NCBI GenBank assembly: GCA_039814715.1
Contig: JBCCAR010000007.1
Coordinates: 1 to 64,000, forward strand
Reading direction: 5' to 3'
Source of the DNA: CAKZYD01 sp039814715
GTDB lineage: Bacteria; Pseudomonadota; Alphaproteobacteria; Sphingomonadales; CAKZYD01
Length of the DNA stretch: 64,000 nt
Part shown: positions 52,685 to 60,879 of the stretch, piece by piece
Position numbering within the stretch: position 1 is the stretch's first letter
How the letters are laid out: every line of letters begins with the position of its first letter
Program-made: the position numbers and the translations under genes
Notes under the pieces: model-generated
Told to the model about the DNA's origin: nothing
Database searches by the model: none
The model's input: the letters and a program-made list of their open reading frames with translations, nothing else

Positions 52685-52861
52685 ATGAAGTTTCTGGATG
52701 GGGAGACAACCGGCGTCTTGGATGAAAGAACCCTCGCTGCTTCGCGCGAACGGTACCTGTATCGTGCGCAATTGGACGATGACCAGCCCGTGCCAGAACG
52801 GCCAGCCATTACCGAGAACTTACTCGATGCTTTGGAGGTCACACGGGCAAACGCGATATAG
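52685..52861 (+). CDS. Small ORF of unknown function
   Basis: A 58-aa frame starting MKFLDGETTGVLDERTLAAS, rich in acidic residues, with no recognised family. It lies just after the tiny lipoprotein in another reading frame and may be the original continuation of it. Coding status is uncertain. Confidence 0.3.
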   Translation: MKFLDGETTGVLDERTLAASRERYLYRAQLDDDQPVPERPAITENLLDALEVTRANAI

Positions 52862-52876
52862 CCGGGAGTAGCACTA

Positions 52877-53158
52877 TCAGGTGGTCGGGCTTTTGCTTCG
52901 GAACTCAGCTGGGATCGGGCAATTGACGCACGCTTCGTCGTCGCAAAGACGGCAAAGGCGGCAGCGGTCTAGATCGGTCTCAGGCAGCCCAGATAGGACC
53001 TTTGCTAAAACATTATCTAAGGCCTGAAGATCACTAGCGGCAAGTGGCTCTAGAAAAGACCTGACCGCTGCGAGCCGACCTTTGAGTAAAGCTTGCCGCG
53101 TCGCATGGCCTTTGTCCGTAACATAGAGCGCGATTGATCGCTTATCTCGGTGTAGATC
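52877..53158 (-). pseudogene. MarR-family C-terminal remnant
   Basis: The minus strand encodes DLHRDKRSIALYVTDKGHA, then RQALLKGRLAAVRSFLEPL and a Cys-rich end (CRLCRLCDDEACVNCPIP) before TGA. This is the wing and dimer helices of a MarR protein with a Cys-cluster tail. The DNA-binding N-terminal half is absent: the frame meets unrelated sequence at about 53150. There is no start codon in place. Confidence 0.7.
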
Positions 53159-53271
53159 GCTTCCGCCTTAAAGATGGGATGGCCATTGAAGAACATGTGA
53201 TCTTCGACTCCGCTGTGCTTACACCGGAAGGCCGGGGTGGAATCGAGCATTCGGTTCTGGCCACGCCGTGA
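53152..53271 (+). pseudogene. NTF2/SnoaL-like C-terminal remnant
   Basis: The plus strand reads VDRFRLKDGMAIEEHVIFDS, then AVLTPEGRGGIEH and a stop at 53269-53271. The phrase with FRLKDGxxxEEHxxxD is the last strand pair of NTF2-like proteins. The first two thirds are missing. It abuts the MarR remnant head to head, so both genes lost their 5' parts at the same junction. Confidence 0.6.
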
Positions 53272-53430
53272 TCAGGTTTGACATGGCTTAAAACCAACGC
53301 GGTGCATGCGGCCACAGCTTGTGGGCGAGGATCGCACGCGCGCATCTGCCAATTTGGTACAACCAAAAGCGTTCAAAACAGGTGTTTTAAACGTATAATG
53401 CACTCGCTAAACTACGCCGGAGGGTGACCC

Positions 53431-53766
53431 ATGGTAAAAACCAACGACCACTTTGAAAGCTTTGCTGAGTTCTACCCATTTTACCTGGGCGAGCATTCGA
53501 ACCCGCGCAGCCGGGCGCTGCATTACGTCGGCTCTTCCCTCGCGCCTGCCATATCAGTGGCTGCGCTGATTTTTGGCCCATTATGGCTGCTTTTCACTGT
53601 CCCAGTCGCAGGGTATCTATTTGCTTGGATTGGGCACTTTTTCCTAGAGCGCAACAAGCCAGCGACGTTCAAGCATCCGCTGTGGAGCCTGATGGGAGAT
53701 TATAAAATGCTCTGGCAGGCGTTGACGGGCACGCTCGATACCCGCCATTTTCACGGCCACTCTTAA
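53431..53766 (+). CDS. DUF962/Mpo1-like membrane protein
   Basis: The 111-aa protein has the DUF962 signature FAEFYPFYLGEHSNPRSR, HYVGSS, two hydrophobic segments (about 38-66) and WIGHFFLERNKPATFKHP. The His residues in HSNP, HY, GHF and KHP match the Fe(II)-binding positions of yeast Mpo1, a 2-hydroxy fatty acid dioxygenase. GGAGG precedes the ATG. It converges on rpsO with three bases between stops. Confidence 0.9.
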   Translation: MVKTNDHFESFAEFYPFYLGEHSNPRSRALHYVGSSLAPAISVAALIFGPLWLLFTVPVAGYLFAWIGHFFLERNKPATFKHPLWSLMGDYKMLWQALTGTLDTRHFHGHS

Positions 53767-53769
53767 GGC

Positions 53770-54039
53770 TTAGCGGCGCAGGCCTAAGCGTTCGATGAGG
53801 CCTTGATAACGAGCTTCATCCTTGCGCTTCACATAATCCAGCAGACTGCGGCGCTGGTTCACCAGCATCAACAGGCCGCGGCGGCTGTGATTGTCTTTTT
53901 TATGGGACTTAAAGTGTTCGGTCAGATTGGAAATCCGCTCTGAAAGAATGGCCACTTGTACTTCTGGTGACCCGGTGTCGCCCTCTTTGAGTGCATATTC
54001 TTTAATCAGCGCTGCTTTGCGCTCAGCTGTAATCGACAT
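53770..54039 (-). CDS. rpsO: 30S ribosomal protein S15
   Basis: The 89-aa protein is a full-length S15 with VQVAILSERISNLTEHFKSH, the rRNA-binding DNHSRRGLLMLVNQRRSLLDY and the end LIERLGLRR. AAGGAG lies upstream of the ATG, inside the end of truB; start and stop of the two genes share one base. pnp does not follow directly, unlike in most relatives. Confidence 0.99.
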   Translation of the reverse strand: MSITAERKAALIKEYALKEGDTGSPEVQVAILSERISNLTEHFKSHKKDNHSRRGLLMLVNQRRSLLDYVKRKDEARYQGLIERLGLRR

Positions 54040-54956
54040 CAGCTATCTCCTTCATGGTTCATATCATTGCTACTTAAGTGAAAGACACGGCGCGGCTGCG
54101 CCAAGATGCCCGTCACCTGCGCGAGAGCAAGCGCGTATCCATCAACTGTCAGGAGAACGTCGCCATCGCATTGCTCATCAATCTCAATGGCCTGGCCATG
54201 CTTGATTTTTTGAGCAGCCTCTCCCGAAACGGCCAATGCCGGGATGTCGTCCAGCACGGTCTCTAACGCGAGAAGCAAGCCGGGCTTATGACGACTGCTT
54301 TCCAGCTTTTCAAGTGAAATCGCATCTTGCAAGGCAAATGGCCCAACACGGCAGCGCTCAAGGCGCGTCACATGGCCCTGCGTGCCAAGCTGCTTGGCCA
54401 GGTCCCGCGCTAATGAGCGGATATAGGTACCTTTGCCGCAGCGAACGTCGATGAGCGCGGAGTGCGCCTGGCAAGAGACGATCTTAAGCGCATGTATCTC
54501 AACGGGACGGGATTTGAGTGCGACAGTCTCCCCTGCCCGGGCGAGCGCATAGGCACGCTTACCGTTCACTTTAATGGCTGAAAAGGCAGGGGGCGTTTGT
54601 TCGATGGTTCCAACAAAGCTCTTAAGCGCCTCAGAGAGATCGGCCGGCATTGGACGTGCGTCACTGGTCTCCAATGTCTCGCCTTCCAGGTCATCCGTCG
54701 TGGTCGAGCGGCCCCATGTGACTTCAAACCGGTACGCTTTGCGATCATGGACCAGAAACGGCAGCACCTTTGTTGCTTCGCCAAAGGCGATCGGCAAAAC
54801 CCCGCTTGCCAAAGGGTCCAGCGTGCCGCCATGGCCAGCCTTTTGCGCGCCAAGCAGCCAGCGCGCTTTGCCAACGGCTTGGGTGGAGGTCATTCCGATT
54901 GGCTTATGAAAGTTCAGCCAGCCAGAAATGGGCAAGCCTTTTCTGCGGCGGCCCAT
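54039..54956 (-). CDS. truB: tRNA pseudouridine(55) synthase
   Basis: The 305-aa enzyme makes pseudouridine 55 in tRNA. It has GWLNFHKPIGMTSTQAV, the catalytic GHGGTLDPLASGVLPIAFGE with its Asp, and the later RCGKGTYIRSLARDLA. Gene ends overlap by one base with both rbfA and rpsO, so the three are tightly coupled. Confidence 0.98.
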   Translation of the reverse strand: MGRRRKGLPISGWLNFHKPIGMTSTQAVGKARWLLGAQKAGHGGTLDPLASGVLPIAFGEATKVLPFLVHDRKAYRFEVTWGRSTTTDDLEGETLETSDARPMPADLSEALKSFVGTIEQTPPAFSAIKVNGKRAYALARAGETVALKSRPVEIHALKIVSCQAHSALIDVRCGKGTYIRSLARDLAKQLGTQGHVTRLERCRVGPFALQDAISLEKLESSRHKPGLLLALETVLDDIPALAVSGEAAQKIKHGQAIEIDEQCDGDVLLTVDGYALALAQVTGILAQPRRVFHLSSNDMNHEGDS

Positions 54957-55363
54957 TAGCTAGCTGCCGGATCGTCTTTCTCAAGGTCAGCGCGCACCTT
55001 GGGCTGATTGAGTAAGCGGTCTATGCGGTCGGCTTCATCGAAACTTTCATCGACGCGGAAACTAAGTCGCGGCGTGTATTTGGTCTGAACGACCTTGCCC
55101 AGTGCCTTTTGAAACGCCGGCGCGACGCGGCCGAGCACCCGCATCATTTCATCCAGATCCGCGCCGCCTAGGGGCATCACAAAGGCTGTGGCATGGCGCA
55201 GATCAGGGCTCACGCGCACTTCGCTGACCGTAATGGAATGGCCTTCCAGCTCGGTCAGGCCCAGCTCATTGCGCGAGAGCATCTCAGAGAGTGCATGACG
55301 CAAGCTCTCACCCACACGCAGCAGCCGCACAGATGGCGCTCCCTTGGCGCTTTTATGCTTCAT
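54956..55363 (-). CDS. rbfA: Ribosome-binding factor A
   Basis: The 135-aa protein matches RbfA: VGESLRHALSEML, ITVSEVRVSPDLRHATAFVMPL and the C-terminal LSFRVDESFDEADRIDRLL. It helps 16S rRNA maturation. ATG 55363 with AGGA upstream is preferred over the GTG just before it. The stop overlaps truB. Confidence 0.97.
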   Translation of the reverse strand: MKHKSAKGAPSVRLLRVGESLRHALSEMLSRNELGLTELEGHSITVSEVRVSPDLRHATAFVMPLGGADLDEMMRVLGRVAPAFQKALGKVVQTKYTPRLSFRVDESFDEADRIDRLLNQPKVRADLEKDDPAAS

Positions 55364-55397
55364 CACCTATATCCTGCTAAAGAGCAAGAGCGCGTGG

Positions 55398-57908
55398 TTA
55401 AATGACCCGCTCGCGCTCAGATTCCTTGTAGACCTGGACCTCATCGCCGGGCCGAATGTCAGCAAAATTCTCAAACGTCATGCCGCATTCAAGGCCATTG
55501 CGCACCTCAGGAACATCGTCCTTAAAGCGCCGCAGCGAGCCGATTTGGCCAGTATAAAGAATGACGTTGTCGCGCATGATACGCGCTTTTGCATCCACCT
55601 GAATAACGCCTTCGGTCACCTGGCACCCTGCCGCTTTGCCAGTTTTGCCGGCCGAGAAGGCCTCTTTGACCACCGCGGTACCGATCACTTCCTCGACAAT
55701 TTCCGGACCAAGCTGGCCAGCCATGGCAGCGCGCACATCATCGAGCAAATCATAGATGATGGAATAGTATTTCAGCGGCACGCCTTCTTTTTCCGCCAGC
55801 TCGCGCGCTTGTTTATTCGCGCGCACTTGGAAGCCAATGATCAGCGCCTCTGAGGCAGCGGCCAGCGTGATGTCGCTCTCCGTGATGCCGCCAACGGCGC
55901 TATGCAACACAGTGACTTTGATGTCATCATTTGACAGTTTTTCAAGCGAAGAACCGATGGCTTCAACGGAACCTTGAACGTCGCCTTTTATGACAACTGG
56001 GAAGAGTTCAGCCTGCTTGTTTTTAAGCTTGGAGAACATGCTTTCCATAGAAGCCGGTGCAGACACGGTGCGTTTTTTGCGCAGCTGGTCTTGGCGGTAT
56101 TCAGAGACTTCGCGGGCCCGTGCTTCATTTTCCACAACAGAGAAATCGTCCCCCGCGGACGGCGTCCCTTGCAAGCCAAGAATTTCCACCGGCATTGATG
56201 GCCCGGCTTCTTTGATCTGCGCCCCGCGATCATCAATAAGCGCGCGAACACGGCCCCATTCGGCCCCGCACACAAAGATATCGCCAACGCGTAAGGTGCC
56301 TCGGTTCACAAGCACAGTGGCAAGCGGCCCGCGCCCTTTGTCGAGCTTGGCTTCAATAACCACACCTTCAGATGCCCGGTCAGGATTGGCTTTTAATTCA
56401 AGTAATTCAGCTTGGAGCGCGATCAGTTCGAGAAGCTTGTCGATATTGGTTTTCTTAAGGGCTGAAACTTCAACCTCTTGAACATCGCCCGACATGCTTT
56501 CAACAATGACTTCATGCTGCAAAAGCATGGTGCTGACTTTGTTGGGGTCGGCCCCTTCACGGTCCATTTTGTTGATCGCGACAATCATCGGCACACCAGC
56601 GGCTTTGGCATGATTAATCGCCTCAATCGTTTGCGGCATGATGCCGTCATCCGCGGCGACAACGAGGATCACGATATCCGTCGCGCTAGCGCCGCGCGCG
56701 CGCATTTGCGTAAAGGCTTCGTGACCTGGTGTATCCAAGAAAGTGATTTTATCGCCGCTGGGGATTTTCACCTGATAAGCACCAATGTGCTGCGTAATGC
56801 CGCCCGCTTCGCCAGACACAACATCGGCTTGGCGAATGGCATCTAAAAGCGATGTTTTGCCGTGGTCTACATGGCCCATGACGGTCACCACTGGCCAGCG
56901 GGCTTGTAAGTCACCCGTATCATCATCATCGCCGACGAGGCCAATCTCCACATCCGCCTCGGACACGCGCTTGATGGTGTGGCCAAATTCGGTCACGACG
57001 AGTTCTGCTGTGTCTTGATCGAGCGTCTGGTTGATGGTCACCATCATGCCCAGGTTCATCAACGTGCGCACAACGTCCGCGCCCTTCTCTGACATTCTGT
57101 TGCCCAACTCTTGCGCTGTAATTGCTTCGGGCACCACAATCTCGCGCGGGGCTTTTGCTTTGCCGCGCTGAGACTGTTGGTTGCCGCCTGACTTTTGCTT
57201 GGCCCGGGCGCGCTTCAGCGCTGCCAGCGAGCGTGTGCGTTCCTCATCATCGTCATCGAGCGCGCGTGCAACCGTCAATTTGCCCGAACGGCGGCGATCG
57301 TCCCCGCGGGTCCGGCTCGGTTTGGGCGTTTGCTGCTCCTCGCGACCCTTAGGCGCTTTCGCGTGCTTACGGCGCGGCGCATCATCATCCTCAGCAGGCG
57401 GCAAGGCCGCTGGGTCAGGCATATCCGGCGCCTTGTCAGCGGCTTTTTGTGGCTTGCGGCGTGCTTCTTCGCGCGCCCTTGCTTCTTCGCGCTCAGCTTC
57501 CTCACGTGCGTCGCGGGCAAGGCGTTCGCGCTCAGCTTCTTCCTTCTTGGCATCTTCCTGGCGGCGGCGGCGCTCTTCTTCAGCAAGGCGGCGCTCTTCT
57601 TCCGCGCGTTTCATGGCCTCACGCACCATATCCTGACGGGATTCGCGGCCTTTTGCAGCGGGCTTTTCTGGCGCTTTAGCAGCCGCTGGCTCAGGTGCCT
57701 TTTCAGGCTGAACTTCCGCTACCTCCGTTTCTTCTACCGCTGCTTCTGGCTCATCGCCTTTGCGTAAAATACGTTTACGCTTGCGCTCCACGACAACAGA
57801 CTTTTTGCGCCCGTGCGAGAAGGCTTGCTGAACCTTACCGGTCTCAACGGTCGTGCGAACGCCAAGCGTCTTACGGCCAGACAGGGTTAGTTTCTTTTCG
57901 TCACTCAT
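55398..57908 (-). CDS. infB: Translation initiation factor IF-2
   Basis: The 836-aa protein has the IF-2 N-terminal module (LTLSGRKTLGVRTTVETG), a long charged Glu/Arg-rich region (about 60-230), then the GTPase with GHVDHGKTSLLD, DTPGHEAFT and NKMD, and domains II to IV. It delivers initiator tRNA to the 30S subunit. Its start overlaps the previous gene by four bases. Confidence 0.99.
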   Translation of the reverse strand: MSDEKKLTLSGRKTLGVRTTVETGKVQQAFSHGRKKSVVVERKRKRILRKGDEPEAAVEETEVAEVQPEKAPEPAAAKAPEKPAAKGRESRQDMVREAMKRAEEERRLAEEERRRRQEDAKKEEAERERLARDAREEAEREEARAREEARRKPQKAADKAPDMPDPAALPPAEDDDAPRRKHAKAPKGREEQQTPKPSRTRGDDRRRSGKLTVARALDDDDEERTRSLAALKRARAKQKSGGNQQSQRGKAKAPREIVVPEAITAQELGNRMSEKGADVVRTLMNLGMMVTINQTLDQDTAELVVTEFGHTIKRVSEADVEIGLVGDDDDTGDLQARWPVVTVMGHVDHGKTSLLDAIRQADVVSGEAGGITQHIGAYQVKIPSGDKITFLDTPGHEAFTQMRARGASATDIVILVVAADDGIMPQTIEAINHAKAAGVPMIVAINKMDREGADPNKVSTMLLQHEVIVESMSGDVQEVEVSALKKTNIDKLLELIALQAELLELKANPDRASEGVVIEAKLDKGRGPLATVLVNRGTLRVGDIFVCGAEWGRVRALIDDRGAQIKEAGPSMPVEILGLQGTPSAGDDFSVVENEARAREVSEYRQDQLRKKRTVSAPASMESMFSKLKNKQAELFPVVIKGDVQGSVEAIGSSLEKLSNDDIKVTVLHSAVGGITESDITLAAASEALIIGFQVRANKQARELAEKEGVPLKYYSIIYDLLDDVRAAMAGQLGPEIVEEVIGTAVVKEAFSAGKTGKAAGCQVTEGVIQVDAKARIMRDNVILYTGQIGSLRRFKDDVPEVRNGLECGMTFENFADIRPGDEVQVYKESERERVI

Positions 57909-58624
57909 GTAGTCTCAGACCCTTCTCGTGTCGTGTCGTCAAGCGCAGCTGCGCTGACATCATCTTCCTGCGGTGTATGGCCTATGAAAATCTCATAGGA
58001 TTGGGCCATATTCAGCAGAGTTTTCCAGCCGCCGCGCTGTGCGAGCGCAGCGTGTACCACATTTTCCCTGCCCATTGCCAAGCTCAATTCAGTCCGGCTG
58101 AAGAGCGTGACAGCGGGAATACAGGCCGCTTTGGCTCTGGCTAGGAACTTCGAACTGTCACCAGCGCCATCACGGGCATTCAGCAAAACGGCAACTTTGC
58201 CAGCGCCAGCTGCTTTTTCGACGCTATCAGCGCCCAAAAACACCCGGCCAGCTTTGCGCTCTAGTCCAAGCATGGAGAGCATTCGGCCCTTAAGCTGCTC
58301 GGCAACGCCCTCAGCGAAGTTAGCATCGATAGCAACGCAGGATGCATCAACGCCGAACTGCTTCGCCGCTATGTTTTTAAGTTTGGGAGAGCGCGCGGCT
58401 TTTTCAAGGACTTTGCGATCATAGCATACATAAAGCCCGCGCCCAGGCAGACGCTGCTTTAAGTCCGCCATCAAAGCTCCGTCTGGGGATAAAACCAGAC
58501 GCAGCAGAGTTGGCTTTGGCGCTGTTTGGCCAGTTAGCGCACAGCGGCGCTCCGGTATTGCTTTTGCTGACATGTGCAAGAGTGGTGCCTCACCTTCCCG
58601 CCGGCGCTTACGCGCCGTCTCCAT
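57905..58624 (-). CDS. YlxR/DUF448 - L7Ae-like RNA-binding protein
   Basis: The 239-aa protein has an N-terminal YlxR (DUF448) domain with PERRCALTGQTAPKPTLLRL and PGRGLYVCYDRKVLEKA, followed by an L7Ae-like domain (GLERKAGRVFLGADSVEKA). This two-domain form sits between nusA and infB in alphaproteobacteria. ATG 58624 overlaps the nusA end by 17 bases; ATG 58573 is another possible start. RNA binding is likely; the exact role is open. Confidence 0.93.
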   Translation of the reverse strand: METARKRRREGEAPLLHMSAKAIPERRCALTGQTAPKPTLLRLVLSPDGALMADLKQRLPGRGLYVCYDRKVLEKAARSPKLKNIAAKQFGVDASCVAIDANFAEGVAEQLKGRMLSMLGLERKAGRVFLGADSVEKAAGAGKVAVLLNARDGAGDSSKFLARAKAACIPAVTLFSRTELSLAMGRENVVHAALAQRGGWKTLLNMAQSYEIFIGHTPQEDDVSAAALDDTTREGSETT

Positions 58625-60176
58625 CAGCTGCAGCTGGCTCAGGCTCTGGTTCTTCATCCTCAAACCAATGCGCACGTGCCGCCATAATAATCGCGTTACC
58701 TTCTTCTTCAGACAGATCAAATGCAGACAAAACGCCGTCGCGCTTATCGACGAGCTCATCGGTTGCCAAATCGCCTAGGTCGTCAAGCGTTAGGATTTTC
58801 TTCTTACCGAGAACAACCAGCATTTGCGGGGTGAGAAGCTCGATCTCAGCGAGACCATCTTCCACGCCAAGCTCTTTGCGCTCATCATCAGCAGCTTGCG
58901 CTTGCCGCTCAAGCGCTTCATTGGCCCGGGTTTGCAGCTCTTGGGCTAGGTCATCGTCAAAACCCTCGACCGCAAGCAGTTCATCCAGTTCGACATAGGC
59001 CACTTCTTCAAGCGAGTTAAAGCCTTCCGCAACAAGCAGCTGCGCCAGGGTTTCATCCACATCGAGCTCAGCAACAAACATCTGGCTACGCGCAACAAAT
59101 TCTTCCTGCCGACGATCAGATTCTTGCGCTTCGGTCATGATGTCGATAGTCCAGCCTGATAGCTGGCTCGCAAGGCGCACATTCTGGCCGCGGCGGCCAA
59201 TGGCCAGCGACAACTGATCATCCGGAACAACCACTTCAATTCGGTCGTTGTCTTCATCCAGCACGACCTTCGCAACTTCCGCTGGCGCAAGCGCGTTCAC
59301 GATGAAGTTGGCTGGGTCTTCTGACCAATTGATGATGTCGATTTTTTCGCCATGCAGCTCAGAGACAACGGCTTGAACACGGCTACCGCGCATACCCACG
59401 CAGGCGCCGACTGGATCGATCGAGCTATCATTGGAAATCACGGCGAACTTCGCACGGCTTCCAGCATCTCGGGCGACAGCTTTGATTTCAATAATGCCAT
59501 CGTAAATTTCCGGCACTTCCTGACGAAACAGGTTGGCCAGAAATTCAGGCGCCGTGCGCGATAAGAAGATTTGCGGGCCGCGCTGTTCGCGGCGGACATC
59601 TAAAATAAAGCACCGCACCCGGTCGTTCTGGCGGTGATTCTCCCGCGGGATGACTTGATCGCGCCGGATCACGCCTTCCGCGCGGCCCAGATCAACAATG
59701 ACATGGCCATATTCAACACGCTTCACGACGCCCACAATAATTTCGCCAACGCGGTCTTTAAACTCGTCAAACTGGCGGTCACGTTCGGCGTCGCGCACTT
59801 TTTGAACGATGATCTGCTTGGCCGCCACGGCTGCAACCCGGCCAAAATCAATCGGCGGTAATGGATCGGATATCACATCACCTACGGCTGCATCTTCTTT
59901 CTTAGCTTTCGCTTGCGCCACGGTCACCTGGGTCGCGTTATCTTCCACGTCCTCATCTTCAACCACATGCGTGATGCGGAACAGATAAGTTTCGCCGGTT
60001 TTGCGATCGATCTGCGCATTGATTTCATTGTCTTCGCCATAGCGGGCCATGGCCGCTTTTTGGATCGCTTCTTCAAGCGCGCCAAACACGATGTCTTTGT
60101 CGATCAGCTTTTCACGCGCGACCGCATCCACGATCTGCAAAAGCTCTATTTTATTGGCGCTGGTGGCTGAAACCAT
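58608..60176 (-). CDS. nusA: Transcription termination/antitermination protein NusA
   Basis: The 522-aa protein has the N-terminal RNA-polymerase-binding domain, an S1 domain (about 135-200), two KH domains (with GACVGMRGSRVQAVVSELHGE-like region and AIGRRGQNVRLASQL) and two C-terminal acidic repeats (ETLAQLLVAEGFNSLEEVAYV). It pauses RNA polymerase and assists antitermination. Confidence 0.98.
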   Translation of the reverse strand: MVSATSANKIELLQIVDAVAREKLIDKDIVFGALEEAIQKAAMARYGEDNEINAQIDRKTGETYLFRITHVVEDEDVEDNATQVTVAQAKAKKEDAAVGDVISDPLPPIDFGRVAAVAAKQIIVQKVRDAERDRQFDEFKDRVGEIIVGVVKRVEYGHVIVDLGRAEGVIRRDQVIPRENHRQNDRVRCFILDVRREQRGPQIFLSRTAPEFLANLFRQEVPEIYDGIIEIKAVARDAGSRAKFAVISNDSSIDPVGACVGMRGSRVQAVVSELHGEKIDIINWSEDPANFIVNALAPAEVAKVVLDEDNDRIEVVVPDDQLSLAIGRRGQNVRLASQLSGWTIDIMTEAQESDRRQEEFVARSQMFVAELDVDETLAQLLVAEGFNSLEEVAYVELDELLAVEGFDDDLAQELQTRANEALERQAQAADDERKELGVEDGLAEIELLTPQMLVVLGKKKILTLDDLGDLATDELVDKRDGVLSAFDLSEEEGNAIIMAARAHWFEDEEPEPEPAAADGDGA

Positions 60177-60235
60177 GTCTTTGTCTCCGATATACGATGC
60201 ACGCCATATAGGCCGCAGCGCTTGCCATCATCTTT

Positions 60236-60745
60236 CTAGTGTTGTTGTTCCGTCTGATCTTGATGCGCCTTGATCAGCGCATCTGTCAGAATGAGCTTTG
60301 CCTTTTCCACTTTTGAAAAAGGAATGTCGTAAGTACCATCGTCGCAGGCTAAGCGGACTAACGTGTCTTCTTCAACCGCTTCCAATCGGCCCGTAAAGCG
60401 GCGGCGGCCATCGATTAATTCGAGCGCTGTGATTTTCGCATCGAAACCAACGTTGCGGCGATAGTCATCCGGCCTCACGAGCGGCCGGTCTATCCCTGGG
60501 GATGAGACCTCGAGCACATATTCTTCAGCAATCGGGTCTTCGACATCTAAAACCGCACTAATATCGCGCGATAACGCCTCACAGTCTTCGATCGCGAACG
60601 TCCCATCTGGCCGTTCAGCCATGATTTGCAAAATGGCGCGGCTACCGCCACCAAAACTGACGCGCACCAGTTGATACCCAAGCGCTTCAGCGGCGGGCTC
60701 AATCAAGGTCCATAAGCGATCCGTCATCGGGTCCATTTGCAGCAA
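60236..60745 (-). CDS. rimP: Ribosome maturation factor RimP
   Basis: The 163-169-aa protein has EALGYQLVRVSFGGG, DCEALSRDISAVLDVED and YVLEVSSPGIDRPL, the RimP signature. The first start is a TTG (60745) five bases after AGAGGA; ATG 60736 and 60727 are alternatives. It heads the nusA operon and helps build the 30S subunit. Confidence 0.96.
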   Translation of the reverse strand: MLQMDPMTDRLWTLIEPAAEALGYQLVRVSFGGGSRAILQIMAERPDGTFAIEDCEALSRDISAVLDVEDPIAEEYVLEVSSPGIDRPLVRPDDYRRNVGFDAKITALELIDGRRRFTGRLEAVEEDTLVRLACDDGTYDIPFSKVEKAKLILTDALIKAHQDQTEQQH

Positions 60746-60879
60746 GACAATCCTCTCATTCCTGGCTCTTAAAGCATTGGTCCTCGTTTGCGCCGCCGAA
60801 ATAGCAACGCACCCTGCCGTACTTCAAATATCAGGAGTTGAAAGCGTTATATGCCGAGCACTGCAAACAAATCAAGCGC

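Noticed and set aside
57181..57767. Ser/Arg-rich plus-strand frames opposite infB
   Set aside because: Mirror image of the charged IF-2 linker; composition artefact.
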